10,400 nucleotides of DNA from Deltaproteobacteria bacterium (lineage in GTDB: Bacteria > Desulfobacterota > Binatia > UBA9968): the NCBI GenBank assembly GCA_016183145.1, contig JACPFE010000585.1, positions 1 through 10,400 of the forward strand, given 5' to 3'. Positions within the stretch are counted from its first letter, which is position 1. Each line of letters opens with the position of its first letter. Positions 1-6,753 of this stretch are shown piece by piece. The notes under the pieces are model-generated. The model was not told the DNA's origin, made no database searches, and saw only the letters and a program-made list of their open reading frames with translations. Both the position numbers and the translations under genes were made by a program.

Positions 1-164
1 GCGGGAATGACGAGTCGAGGAGGGCACCCTGTGGAAGGAAATCCCTCCATTTTCATTCTCGGCGGGCGTGCGTAAGATCATGGCACACTTCGTGGTGAAT
101 CCAACTTTTCTCATTTTGGTTGCGGCCCTGCCGCGCTAAGTCCTTCGTGGTGAATACTCCTCCA
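1..164. other. Non-coding stretch with short repeat boxes
   Basis: No convincing gene lies here. The only open frame, 53-235 on the minus strand, overlaps the end of the cupin gene, is short and has no recognisable content. The stretch carries two copies of a 10-base box CGTGGTGAAT, at 91-100 and 146-155. Between them is a small GC-rich stem-loop at 122-134 (GCGGC, loop CCT, GCCGC). It lies downstream of the minus-strand cupin gene and so is probably its 3' flank, but no classical stem plus T-tract terminator is visible. Confidence 0.5.
91..159. repeat. Paired GTGGTGAAT boxes, probable dispersed repeat fragment
   Basis: The box CGTGGTGAAT occurs at 91-100 and 146-155. The second copy extends to GTGGTGAATACTC (147-159), which recurs exactly at 1619-1631 in the right arm of another inverted repeat in this window. 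The reverse complement, beginning ATTCACCACG, resembles the TTCACCACGAAG-type intergenic repeats that I recall from many environmental bacterial genomes. The shared 13-mer is seen directly. Membership of a genome-wide repeat family is inference. Confidence 0.5.
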
Positions 165-572
165 CTACCATTTTTTCCAGCGCGGCACCTTTTCCCGGTT
201 CGGTATGCCGTCGCCGAGCAGCGTTCGGCCTCCAAGCGGAAATTTTTTCGGCGGCACGGCGCCTAGAACAAGGTAGATCACGTCCTTGTTCGAGTCGTTG
301 CCGAGCGCCCGGTAGACCTTGGGCGAAACGCGAATGACCGTGCCTTCCGGCATGGCGATCCGTTTGCCGTCGAGAATGATCGTGCCCGACCCTTGTAGCG
401 TAATAAACACTTCTTCTTGCACTTTGTGACGGTGGACGTAGGCAGCGCCTTCGCCGGGTTTGTAGCGCACGAAGCTGAAGCCGACGCCCCTGCAGCCCAT
501 CGGGCGCGACAAGAACTCTTTATCCTTGACCCTGCTGAGCGGCATAAAAAACTTGGTGTAACCGGTCGCCAT
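165..572 (-). CDS. Small single-domain cupin protein
   Basis: A 135-residue protein with one cupin beta-barrel domain. Cupin motif 1 is clear: PGEG at 39-42, His47 and His49 (HxH), then Glu54 and Gly61 at the expected spacing, giving a likely divalent-metal site. Motif 2 spans about 69-92 (GK...PEGT...P...RALGN) but lacks the usual histidine, so the site probably uses two His and one Glu plus water. Single-domain cupins include small-molecule isomerases, dioxygenases and sugar- or ligand-binding proteins, so the substrate cannot be told. The start is firm: ATG at 572 preceded by AGGAGG with a 4-base spacer. There is no signal peptide, so it is probably cytoplasmic. It follows the metallo-beta-lactamase-fold gene by 12 bases and is almost surely co-transcribed with it. 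The C-terminal tail is basic and Trp-containing (RWKKW). Confidence 0.85.
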   Translation of the reverse strand: MATGYTKFFMPLSRVKDKEFLSRPMGCRGVGFSFVRYKPGEGAAYVHRHKVQEEVFITLQGSGTIILDGKRIAMPEGTVIRVSPKVYRALGNDSNKDVIYLVLGAVPPKKFPLGGRTLLGDGIPNREKVPRWKKW

Positions 573-576
573 AAAA

Positions 577-582
577 CCTCCT
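577..582 (-). promoter_or_regulatory. Ribosome binding site of the cupin gene
   Basis: The minus strand reads AGGAGG here, four bases before the ATG at 572. It sits in the 12-base gap after the upstream gene's stop codon (585-587). The site fixes the cupin start and shows that the cupin has its own strong translation initiation inside the two-gene unit. Confidence 0.8.
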
Positions 583-584
583 GT

Positions 585-1442
585 TTAGTTGGGTAAACGG
601 TGCATCTGCAGATGACGCGCCATCCCCTCGATGTTGAGCGGCAGATAATTCTTGTAGTCGCCCCAACCAGCGTACTTCTCCATTTTCACCAGTTGCTTGA
701 TTTCGTCCACCGATTTACCGTCGCGCAAATAACCGAGCACCTGCTCGCGCAACTCTTCGAGGTAGGCGCGCAGCGCGCGCATGTCTTCTTTCCGCCCCAC
801 CTCCCCGTGGCCCGGCGCCAGGATATCGAAGTCGAGGGCTTCGGCTTTCCTCAGCGATTCGATCCATTCGTCGATGTAGGCGTCGGGAAAATCCCGGAAC
901 GGCAGGCTCTTCACCGGGATGAAATCCACCGCAAACAGCGCTCGTTCGTCGGGAAAACGCATTACGATGGAGTTGTCCGAATGGTTTTTGCCCAAATAGA
1001 TAAGCTCGACCTTTTTTCCGCCCAATTCCACGGTCAGCCGGTCCGAGAACGTCAAGTCGGGCACCGCCGTGGGACGGCGTTCGCCGAGGATGACGGCCTT
1101 GGCGTTTTCATGGGCGATCACCACGGCGGTATCGGCAAAAACCTCGCCGCCCGAGATGTGGTCCGAATGATCGTGGCTATAGATAAGATACTTGACCGGC
1201 TTGGCGAAGCGCTGGGCAAGCTCGGCCTTGAGCCAGCGCGCGGCGTCGGCGTCGATGGGGTCGGTGGCGATGATGCCCGCCGGCGTGACCAGGAAAACGG
1301 AGAAATGGCTGGCGTTGCGAAAACGGTACAGGTCGCCCTTGATCGGCGTAATCACGCGCTGCGGCTGGGCATGCGCCGCGGCGATACCCACCGCCCAGCA
1401 GACGATCACGAAAAGAACTCTTTGAAGCCGCGCCGGATTCAT
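585..1442 (-). CDS. Exported metallo-beta-lactamase-fold hydrolase
   Basis: A 285-residue protein starting at ATG 1442. The frame runs upstream to a TTG at 1511, but the ATG places a clean Sec signal peptide at the N-terminus: basic MNPARLQR, a hydrophobic core at about 9-23, and a cleavage site after AHA at 25. It is therefore probably periplasmic. The binuclear-zinc ligand set of the fold is complete: HxHxDH at 90-95 (His90, His92, Asp94, His95), His154 in GKNHSDN, Asp173 in FAVDF and His212 in APGHG. The layout resembles class B3-like, SoxH or quinoprotein-associated hydrolases more than glyoxalase II. Beta-lactamase activity cannot be assumed. It is the first gene of a minus-strand pair with the cupin. 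No strong Shine-Dalgarno sequence precedes the ATG, so the exact start is slightly uncertain. Confidence 0.85.
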   Translation of the reverse strand: MNPARLQRVLFVIVCWAVGIAAAHAQPQRVITPIKGDLYRFRNASHFSVFLVTPAGIIATDPIDADAARWLKAELAQRFAKPVKYLIYSHDHSDHISGGEVFADTAVVIAHENAKAVILGERRPTAVPDLTFSDRLTVELGGKKVELIYLGKNHSDNSIVMRFPDERALFAVDFIPVKSLPFRDFPDAYIDEWIESLRKAEALDFDILAPGHGEVGRKEDMRALRAYLEELREQVLGYLRDGKSVDEIKQLVKMEKYAGWGDYKNYLPLNIEGMARHLQMHRLPN

Positions 1443-1655
1443 TACTTGGCTTACCGGTTGACCTTGACCCTCCAGATAGGGAAAATAGCCGCTCCCGGGG
1501 GCAAAAGGCAAACAGTTTATGTTTTAGGGTCTTCAGGCTTTCGTTTGGCTCACCGCCGAGGCGCTGAGGGCGCGGAGGAGAGGGAGTAGAAAGAACTCTC
1601 TGCGAACTCTGCGTCTCTGTGGTGAATACTCTTTCACAGTAGACCCGGAAGGACC
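1443..1655. other. Divergent spacer between the two opening transcription units
   Basis: This 213-base region separates the minus-strand hydrolase/cupin pair from the plus-strand molybdoenzyme unit, so it must hold promoters for both. I could not pick out convincing -35/-10 pairs. Its main visible content is an imperfect inverted repeat at 1550-1625. The part nearest the hydrolase (1443-1511) is open in the hydrolase frame but is better read as untranslated leader, because the signal peptide starts at 1442. Confidence 0.5.
1550..1625. repeat. Imperfect inverted repeat, 28-base arms
   Basis: The left arm 1550-1577 begins TCACCGCCGAGGCGC and the right arm is 1598-1625. The reverse complement of the right arm matches the left at 21 of 28 positions. 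Three of the seven mismatches would be G-U pairs in RNA, giving a long, slightly imperfect hairpin with a 20-base loop. Each arm has a loose internal GAG-CGC rhythm. The right arm continues into GTGGTGAATACTC, shared with 147-159. The structure resembles REP-like or MITE-like intergenic repeats and lies 30 bases before the next gene's start, so it would be in or near that gene's leader. Confidence 0.7.
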
Positions 1656-2114
1656 ATGTTTTACCGTTTTCGCTGCGAATCCGAGTTCTACCCGGCCTTG
1701 AGCCGATTGCCACTTCACCTGCGCATGAAGCTCGACCTGGCCGGGGTCAAATTTTCTCTCAAAGACTGGCTCGCTTTTAGCTTTGCAGAGCGCATGGTCT
1801 TATGCCACTTCCCCATCGAAACCGAGGACGAGCAGCAAGCCTTCATCGCTTACCTCGAATTTCTATCGCGGAAGTACCTCGGCGCGCCGTTGGCGCTCAC
1901 CGCCCCGGTGAATCGCCTGCTGTGGGATAGTGCGGATCCCATACCGCAGCCCGTCGTTGAAAAAAGCGCGGCGAGAAACCAAGCCGTGACCCGCGAGGAG
2001 TGGGCGCGCTGGAATTCATGCTACCGCTACGCGCTTTACAAGACGGCGATTTCCAAAAACGAACCCGAGGCTTTCTATGAGCTGCTCGGAGAGTTGCGCG
2101 AAGCGAAACGCTGA
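1656..2114 (+). CDS. Nitrate-reductase-associated-type protein (Nitr_red_assoc family)
   Basis: A 152-residue soluble protein with no signal peptide or membrane segment. It resembles the Nitr_red_assoc family (about 145 residues, unknown function), best known from cyanobacteria near nitrate reductase and molybdopterin genes. Shared features by recall are an opening YRFRCESEFYP, MKLDLAGVKFSLKDWLAFSF at about 24-43, and a C-terminal W..C.RYALYK segment at about 118-129. The start ATG 1656 has AAGGA at 1649-1653. The gene ends 6 bases before a large molybdopterin oxidoreductase, so the two are almost certainly co-expressed and perhaps translationally coupled. A role as partner or maturation factor of that enzyme is inference. 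The family call is by memory of its pattern, without a search. Confidence 0.7.
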   Translation: MFYRFRCESEFYPALSRLPLHLRMKLDLAGVKFSLKDWLAFSFAERMVLCHFPIETEDEQQAFIAYLEFLSRKYLGAPLALTAPVNRLLWDSADPIPQPVVEKSAARNQAVTREEWARWNSCYRYALYKTAISKNEPEAFYELLGELREAKR

Positions 2115-2120
2115 CGGCCG

Positions 2121-4349
2121 ATGGCCAAATTAAGATCCAACGATACCTGGCTTTCCCGCCTCGTTCCTTTCGGCCTGGTGGGCCAAACCAAGCCGCGCCA
2201 CTACCGCGAGATGATCGGCGTCCTCTGGGAGAACAAGAACAACATCCCCTACGCGTGGAAGATTCTCAAGCATGGAGTGTGCGACGGCTGCTCCCTGGGA
2301 CCCTACGGCCTGCGCGATAACGTGCTCGACGGCGTTCATCTCTGCATGACCCGTCTTAAATTGCTGCGCTTGAATACCATCGGCGCCCTCAATACGGCGG
2401 CGATGAGCAACGTGGCCCGGCTAAGATCGTTAGATCAGGAAAAGCTCCGCGCGCTCGGGCGTCTCCCTTACCCGATGATTCGCCGCCAAGGCGACGCCGG
2501 TTTTGCGCGGATCAGTTGGGAGGAAGCCTTCGATTTCGCCGGCAAAGCGATCCGCGACACACCGCCGCACCGGATGGCTTTCTTCGCCACCTCCCGAGGT
2601 CTGACCAACGAAGTCTACTACGTCTTTCAAAAACTCGCCCGCGTCCTCGGCACCAACAACGTCGATCTCTGCTCTCGGCTCTGCCACGCGGCAAGCGTGT
2701 CGGGACTGAAGGCGACCCTCGGCATGGACGCGCCGACCTGCTCGCTTTCCGACTTCATCGGCACCGATCTTTTGGTCATCTTCGGCTCCGACCTCGCCAA
2801 CAACCAGCCGGTCACGACCAAGTATATGCATTTCGCCAAGAAACGGGGCACGCGCATCGTCGTCGTGAATCCCATGCGCGAGTACGGGCTGGAGCGCTAC
2901 TGGGTACCGTCCGTGGTCTCAAGCGCGCTTTTCGGCACCAAGCTGATGGACGATTTTTTTCAGGTGCGTGTCGGCGGCGACATCGCATTTATCAACGGCG
3001 TGCTGAAGGTGTTGATCGAGGGCAACCGGCTGGAGCGAGATTTCATCGATAATCATACCCGCGGTTTCGACAACCTAAAGGCCGGTTTGGAACAGCAGCC
3101 CTGGGAAATGCTCGAGCAGCGTTCGGGGTTGTCCCGCTCAGAGATCGACCGCTTCGCGCAACTCTACGGTTCAGTCAAAAGCGCCGTGCTCGTCTACAGC
3201 ATAGGACTCACGCAGCATGAATTCGGCGTCGACAACGTCAGGGCGATCGTCAATCTCGCCCTCGTCCGCGGCATGCTCGGGCGCGAAAAATGCGGCATCA
3301 TGCCGATCCGCGGCCACAGCGGTGTGCAGGGCGGCGGCGAATGCGGCGTCGAGCCGGACCGCTTTCCCGGCGGATTTACCGTCGACGATGAAAACGCCCG
3401 GCGCTTTTCCAATTTGTGGCGCCATCCCGTGCCCTCTAATCCCGGGCTCAGAGTGCCGCAGATGATCGAGGCGGCGCACCGCGGCGAGATAAATTTTCTC
3501 TATTCGATCGGCGGTAATTTGCTCGAGACCCTGCCCGACCGTAAGTTCGTTGCCGAAGCGCTGGCGCGAGTTCCCGTGCGAATCCATCAAGATATCCTGC
3601 TCAACCGCTCTATGCTCCTGGAGGCGGCGGAAGCCGTGCTGCTGCTGCCGGGCCAGACGCGCTACGAGCAACAGGGCGGCGGCACCACGACGAATACCGA
3701 ACGCCGGATTCGCTTCACGCCGGAAATTCCCGGCCACCGCGTTGGCGAAGCGCTGCCGGAGTGGCAAATCCCCACGGTTATCGGCCGCCGCTCTATGCCC
3801 AACGGCGCGCTGCTCTTTCCTTTCACCGACACCCAGGCGATCCGCGACGAGATGGCGCATGTCATGCCCATTTACCAGGGGGTCGAAAATTTAAAAATTG
3901 AAGGCGATCATCTGCAATGGGGTGGCCCTCATCTATTCAAGGACGGAAAATTCAGCGGCATGCCCGGCGGCCGCGCCCGCTTCAGCGTCGTCGAGCCACC
4001 GGACCGGCGCGCTTCAGAGGGCCGCTTCTACCTCGCCACGCGGCGCGGCAAACAGTTCAACAGCATGACCTTCGGCGCCAAGGACCGGCTGATGGGGAGT
4101 AAAAGCCGGCACGCGATCTTCATCGCGCCCGAAGATGCCGAACGGCTCGGCCTTGAGAACGGCGCGCGCGTCACCGTCCGCTCCGACACGGGCGCTATGA
4201 ACGGGACGATCCAGACCGCGCCGGTCAAATCCGGCACGGCGCAAGCCTACTGGCCGGAAGCCAACGTGCTCATCCCGCGCCGCGCCGATCCGGTCTCCGG
4301 CGAGCCGGACTACAACGCGGAGGTGTGGATTGAAGCGGTGATTGGATGA
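2121..4349 (+). CDS. FdhF/YdeP-family molybdopterin oxidoreductase
   Basis: A 742-residue catalytic subunit of the Mo/W-bisPGD superfamily. The N-terminal cluster region has Cys54-x2-Cys57 and Cys75, a three-cysteine pattern as I recall for YdeP, instead of the four of formate dehydrogenase H. Next is the molybdopterin domain (about 110-490), with SRLCHAAS at 185-192. Cys188 there aligns with the Sec/Cys molybdenum ligand of formate dehydrogenases, followed by His189. Other YdeP-like blocks are NPMREYGLER, RVGGDIAFINGVLK, GLTQHEFGVDNVRAIVNLAL and IRGHSGVQG. The C-terminal dinucleotide-binding domain spans about 630-740 (RRGKQFNSM, GLENGARVTVRS). There is no twin-arginine signal, so it is cytoplasmic. 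The substrate of the YdeP family is not established. E. coli YdeP is linked to acid resistance. The upstream gap of 6 bases couples it to the Nitr_red_assoc-type gene. There is no strong ribosome binding site of its own. Confidence 0.9.
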   Translation: MAKLRSNDTWLSRLVPFGLVGQTKPRHYREMIGVLWENKNNIPYAWKILKHGVCDGCSLGPYGLRDNVLDGVHLCMTRLKLLRLNTIGALNTAAMSNVARLRSLDQEKLRALGRLPYPMIRRQGDAGFARISWEEAFDFAGKAIRDTPPHRMAFFATSRGLTNEVYYVFQKLARVLGTNNVDLCSRLCHAASVSGLKATLGMDAPTCSLSDFIGTDLLVIFGSDLANNQPVTTKYMHFAKKRGTRIVVVNPMREYGLERYWVPSVVSSALFGTKLMDDFFQVRVGGDIAFINGVLKVLIEGNRLERDFIDNHTRGFDNLKAGLEQQPWEMLEQRSGLSRSEIDRFAQLYGSVKSAVLVYSIGLTQHEFGVDNVRAIVNLALVRGMLGREKCGIMPIRGHSGVQGGGECGVEPDRFPGGFTVDDENARRFSNLWRHPVPSNPGLRVPQMIEAAHRGEINFLYSIGGNLLETLPDRKFVAEALARVPVRIHQDILLNRSMLLEAAEAVLLLPGQTRYEQQGGGTTTNTERRIRFTPEIPGHRVGEALPEWQIPTVIGRRSMPNGALLFPFTDTQAIRDEMAHVMPIYQGVENLKIEGDHLQWGGPHLFKDGKFSGMPGGRARFSVVEPPDRRASEGRFYLATRRGKQFNSMTFGAKDRLMGSKSRHAIFIAPEDAERLGLENGARVTVRSDTGAMNGTIQTAPVKSGTAQAYWPEANVLIPRRADPVSGEPDYNAEVWIEAVIG

Positions 4350-4351
4350 TA

Positions 4352-4392
4352 CGGTGCAATTTGATCTCCCTTAGCAGGGTTAACATGCACCG
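4352..4392 (+). promoter_or_regulatory. Nested stem-loop between the molybdoenzyme and M24 genes
   Basis: A perfect 7-base inverted repeat, CGGTGCA (4352-4358) with TGCACCG (4386-4392), encloses a 4-base stem CCCT/AGGG with loop TAGC (4368-4379). There is no T-tract after it, so it is a poor intrinsic terminator. It lies just upstream of the ribosome binding site at 4408-4412 and could be an mRNA processing or translational control element, or a small remnant repeat. The short stems could also occur by chance. Confidence 0.35.
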
Positions 4393-4419
4393 ACATTGGA
4401 CCCAATCAAGGACAAATCC

Positions 4420-5589
4420 ATGAACGCTGGAACCGGGCTCACGGATCAAGAACTCTTTCCGCGCTTCTCCGACGCGGAATACACGCGCCGCTATCGCGCC
4501 GTGCGCGAGGCGATGCAGAAAGAGAGCCTCGATGCGATTCTGATTTCCGGCGCGCGAGGTTCCTCCGAAGTTCACTATCTCTCCAACTATCTCGCGCAGT
4601 CGCCCTGCTGGCTGTTTTTTCCGCGCGACGGGGAAGCGACGGTTTTTATCCACTTTTTCAATCACCAACCCTGCGCCAAGGCACAGGCGATCATTAATGA
4701 CGTGCGCTGGTACGGCCCGGCGCCGCTGCCGACGTTGGCGGAAGAAATCCGCCGCCGCGGTTTGGAAAAAAGCCGCATCGGCCTTGTCAGCATGCGCGCC
4801 ATGGCCCACGGCCACGTCACCGAGCTTCAGCGCCTCTTTCCTGACGCCGAGTTCGTCGAGTTCGGTCCGCAATTCGGTCGCATTCGGCGAGTGAGGAGCG
4901 AAGAGGAGCTGATCTATCTAAGACGTAGCGGTTATCTCACCGACCTGGCATGCGAAGCTCTGGAGGAGCACTTGAAGCCCGGTCTGACGGAACAGGATAT
5001 TCTGTCGATCGTCTACGGGGCTTATATCAAGAACGGCGGCGATCCGGGTATCCATTTCATCGCGACGACCAACATGGACAAGCCCGACCGCTTCGTTCCG
5101 TGGCAGCGGCAAACTCCAAGAGTGCTCGAAAAGGGCAGCGTCGTGATCACGGAATTGACCGTCAGCTACTGGGGCTATTCCACGCAGATCCACCGCCCCT
5201 TCGCCATCGGCAAAGAGCCTGCGCCGCTCTACCGAAAGCTCTTCGACACCGCGCTTCACTGCTACGGGAATATTCGGCGAATCTGCAAGCCAGGCACGAC
5301 CAGTGAACAGATCATCGCAGCATCAGGCGTCATCGAAGAGAACGGCTTCACCACTTACGATAGCGTCTTTCACGGCGAAGCCGGAAAATCCCCCGAGCTT
5401 GGCACGCGTAGCGCCGCACATCCGGTGGAACCGTGGACCCTGCAAGAAAACATGGTCCACGTGATCCAACCGAATCCGATCACCAAAGACTTCAAAGCCG
5501 GGCTGCAATTGGGAGCCGCCGTCATCGTCAAGCCCGAAGGCGGCGAGCCGCTGCACAACTACCCGTTCAAGTTTCCCGTCTGCGGGTAA
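4420..5589 (+). CDS. Divergent M24 / creatinase-like pita-bread protein
   Basis: A 389-residue protein of the creatinase / Xaa-Pro aminopeptidase class: an N-terminal creatinase-like domain (about 20-150) and a pita-bread catalytic domain (about 160-385). The start is ATG 4420, with AAGGA at 4408-4412 and a 7-base spacer. An upstream in-frame TTG at 4396 is less likely. Canonical M24 enzymes bind two metals through Asp, Asp, His, Glu, Glu. By my hand alignment these positions are Glu245 (TELT), Gln256 (STQIHRPF), His318 (FHGEAG), Gln350 (VIQPNP) and Gly365 (LQLGAA), so a dinuclear site is unlikely. Creatinase itself is a metal-free member, which makes a non-peptidase hydrolase on a small substrate plausible. 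It is cytoplasmic, lacking a signal peptide. A PD40 gene follows 12 bases later. Confidence 0.85.
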   Translation: MNAGTGLTDQELFPRFSDAEYTRRYRAVREAMQKESLDAILISGARGSSEVHYLSNYLAQSPCWLFFPRDGEATVFIHFFNHQPCAKAQAIINDVRWYGPAPLPTLAEEIRRRGLEKSRIGLVSMRAMAHGHVTELQRLFPDAEFVEFGPQFGRIRRVRSEEELIYLRRSGYLTDLACEALEEHLKPGLTEQDILSIVYGAYIKNGGDPGIHFIATTNMDKPDRFVPWQRQTPRVLEKGSVVITELTVSYWGYSTQIHRPFAIGKEPAPLYRKLFDTALHCYGNIRRICKPGTTSEQIIAASGVIEENGFTTYDSVFHGEAGKSPELGTRSAAHPVEPWTLQENMVHVIQPNPITKDFKAGLQLGAAVIVKPEGGEPLHNYPFKFPVCG

Positions 5590-5601
5590 ATCAACACTAA
5601 A

Positions 5602-6672
5602 ATGAAACTTTCACTCCGATGGTTGATTCTCAACGGGCTCTTGATCGTCGTCGGTTCCTTCATATCAGTCCTGGTTCTAGCCCGAGACCCGCATTCGCTA
5701 AAGCCCGCAGAGACCCCGGAGAGGCATCTGCAAAACTTAACGCAGCTTACATTCGGCGGGCAGAACGCGGAAGCGTATTTTTCTTTCGACGGCACAAAAA
5801 TCATCTTCCAATCGACCCGGCAGCCGTATGAGTGCGATCAGATCTTCAGTATGAACGTAGACGGCGGCGACGTGAAACTTTTAAACAGCGGCAAGGGCCG
5901 GACGACCTGTGGATTCTTCTTTCCCGACGGCAAGCGATTTATCTATGCCTCCACCCATCTGGCCGGCGACCGCTGCCCCCCGGCGCCGGACCGAAGCCAG
6001 GGCTACGTCTGGCCGATTTACCCCGCCTATGAAATCTTCAGCGCCAATCTCGACGGCTCCGGCCTGCGGGCCTTGACCAGGAATCCCGGCTATGACGCCG
6101 AGGGAACCATTTCTTCCGACGGCAAGAAAATCGTTTTTACTTCCATGCGCGGCGGCGATCTGGACATCTACACGATGAACGCCGACGGCAGCGGGACGAA
6201 GAGACTGACGACCGAGAAAGGATACGACGGCGGGCCGTTTTTCTCCTGGGACGGCAAGACCATCGTCTATCGCGCTTACCATCCGAAGACCAAAGACGAG
6301 CTGAAGGAATACGAATCCCTCCTCAAACAAAATCTAATCAAGCCGACGCGCGCGGAAATTTTTATCATGTCCGCCGATGGGTCCAACAAACGGCAGTTGA
6401 CCAACAACGGCGCGGCCAACTGGGCGCCCTTCCTGCACCCCAACAACCGGCAGATTATCTTTTCCTCAAACTTGCACGACCCCGAACGGCGGAGCTTTTC
6501 CCTTTATTTGATCAACGTCGATGGGACCGGCATGGAGCGAATTACCCACGGCGCCCGCTTCGACAGTTTCCCGATGTTTTCGCGGGACGGAAAGAAATTG
6601 GTCTTCGCCTCGACGCGCAACGCCAAGGAGCCGCGCGAGTTCAACATCTTCATTGCCGATTGGGTCCCGTAG
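5602..6672 (+). CDS. TolB-like PD40 beta-propeller protein, membrane-anchored or secreted
   Basis: A 356-residue protein with a hydrophobic N-terminal segment (about 6-27) that acts as a signal peptide or anchor. LVLA at 24-27 is a possible cleavage site. The rest is a beta-propeller of PD40 (WD40-like, TolB-type) repeats, with the core D/N-G-K...I/V-F at about 61-70, 108-116, 172-180, 216-223, 280-287 and 328-335, about six blades. N/A-x-DG turns such as NVDGGD, NLDGSG, NADGSG and SADGSN follow. An insertion of about 25 residues (226-250) separates blades four and five. Cys78, Cys103 and Cys125 lie in the exported part. Such propellers usually bind proteins or glycans in the periplasm. The target is unknown. 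It starts 12 bases after the M24 gene, so co-transcription is likely, although its ribosome binding site is weak. Confidence 0.85.
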   Translation: MKLSLRWLILNGLLIVVGSFISVLVLARDPHSLKPAETPERHLQNLTQLTFGGQNAEAYFSFDGTKIIFQSTRQPYECDQIFSMNVDGGDVKLLNSGKGRTTCGFFFPDGKRFIYASTHLAGDRCPPAPDRSQGYVWPIYPAYEIFSANLDGSGLRALTRNPGYDAEGTISSDGKKIVFTSMRGGDLDIYTMNADGSGTKRLTTEKGYDGGPFFSWDGKTIVYRAYHPKTKDELKEYESLLKQNLIKPTRAEIFIMSADGSNKRQLTNNGAANWAPFLHPNNRQIIFSSNLHDPERRSFSLYLINVDGTGMERITHGARFDSFPMFSRDGKKLVFASTRNAKEPREFNIFIADWVP

Positions 6673-6753
6673 CGGGCCGGCTTCGGTCTCGGTTGTCATC
6701 GTTGGCGCACACCGTGGTAGTGGTTCATTTTTTGATTTCAACACCGCATCGAT

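Noticed and set aside
53..235. 60-codon minus-strand open frame at the window start
   Set aside because: It overlaps the cupin C-terminus out of frame, spans repeat boxes and has no motif.
894..908. S-x-P-x-R sequence (SLPFR) in the metallo-beta-lactamase-fold protein as a target of the sulfatase maturase
   Set aside because: The protein has no sulfatase fold and lies on the other strand far away. A five-residue match is expected by chance, and the LPFRDFPD setting looks like part of the hydrolase's own structure.
600..1589. 329-codon plus-strand open frame opposite the metallo-beta-lactamase-fold gene
   Set aside because: It mirrors a gene with a complete metal-ligand set and signal peptide, lacks recognisable motifs, and is rich in residues typical of GC-rich antisense frames.
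2682..2684. Possible selenocysteine at the molybdenum ligand position
   Set aside because: The codon is TGC, a normal cysteine, and no in-frame TGA occurs in the gene.
3171..3860. 229-codon minus-strand open frame inside the molybdoenzyme gene
   Set aside because: Shadow of a strongly supported gene with no protein family character.
4396..4419. TTG start extending the M24 protein by eight residues
   Set aside because: The ATG at 4420 has AAGGA at an ideal 7-base distance, while no site supports the TTG.
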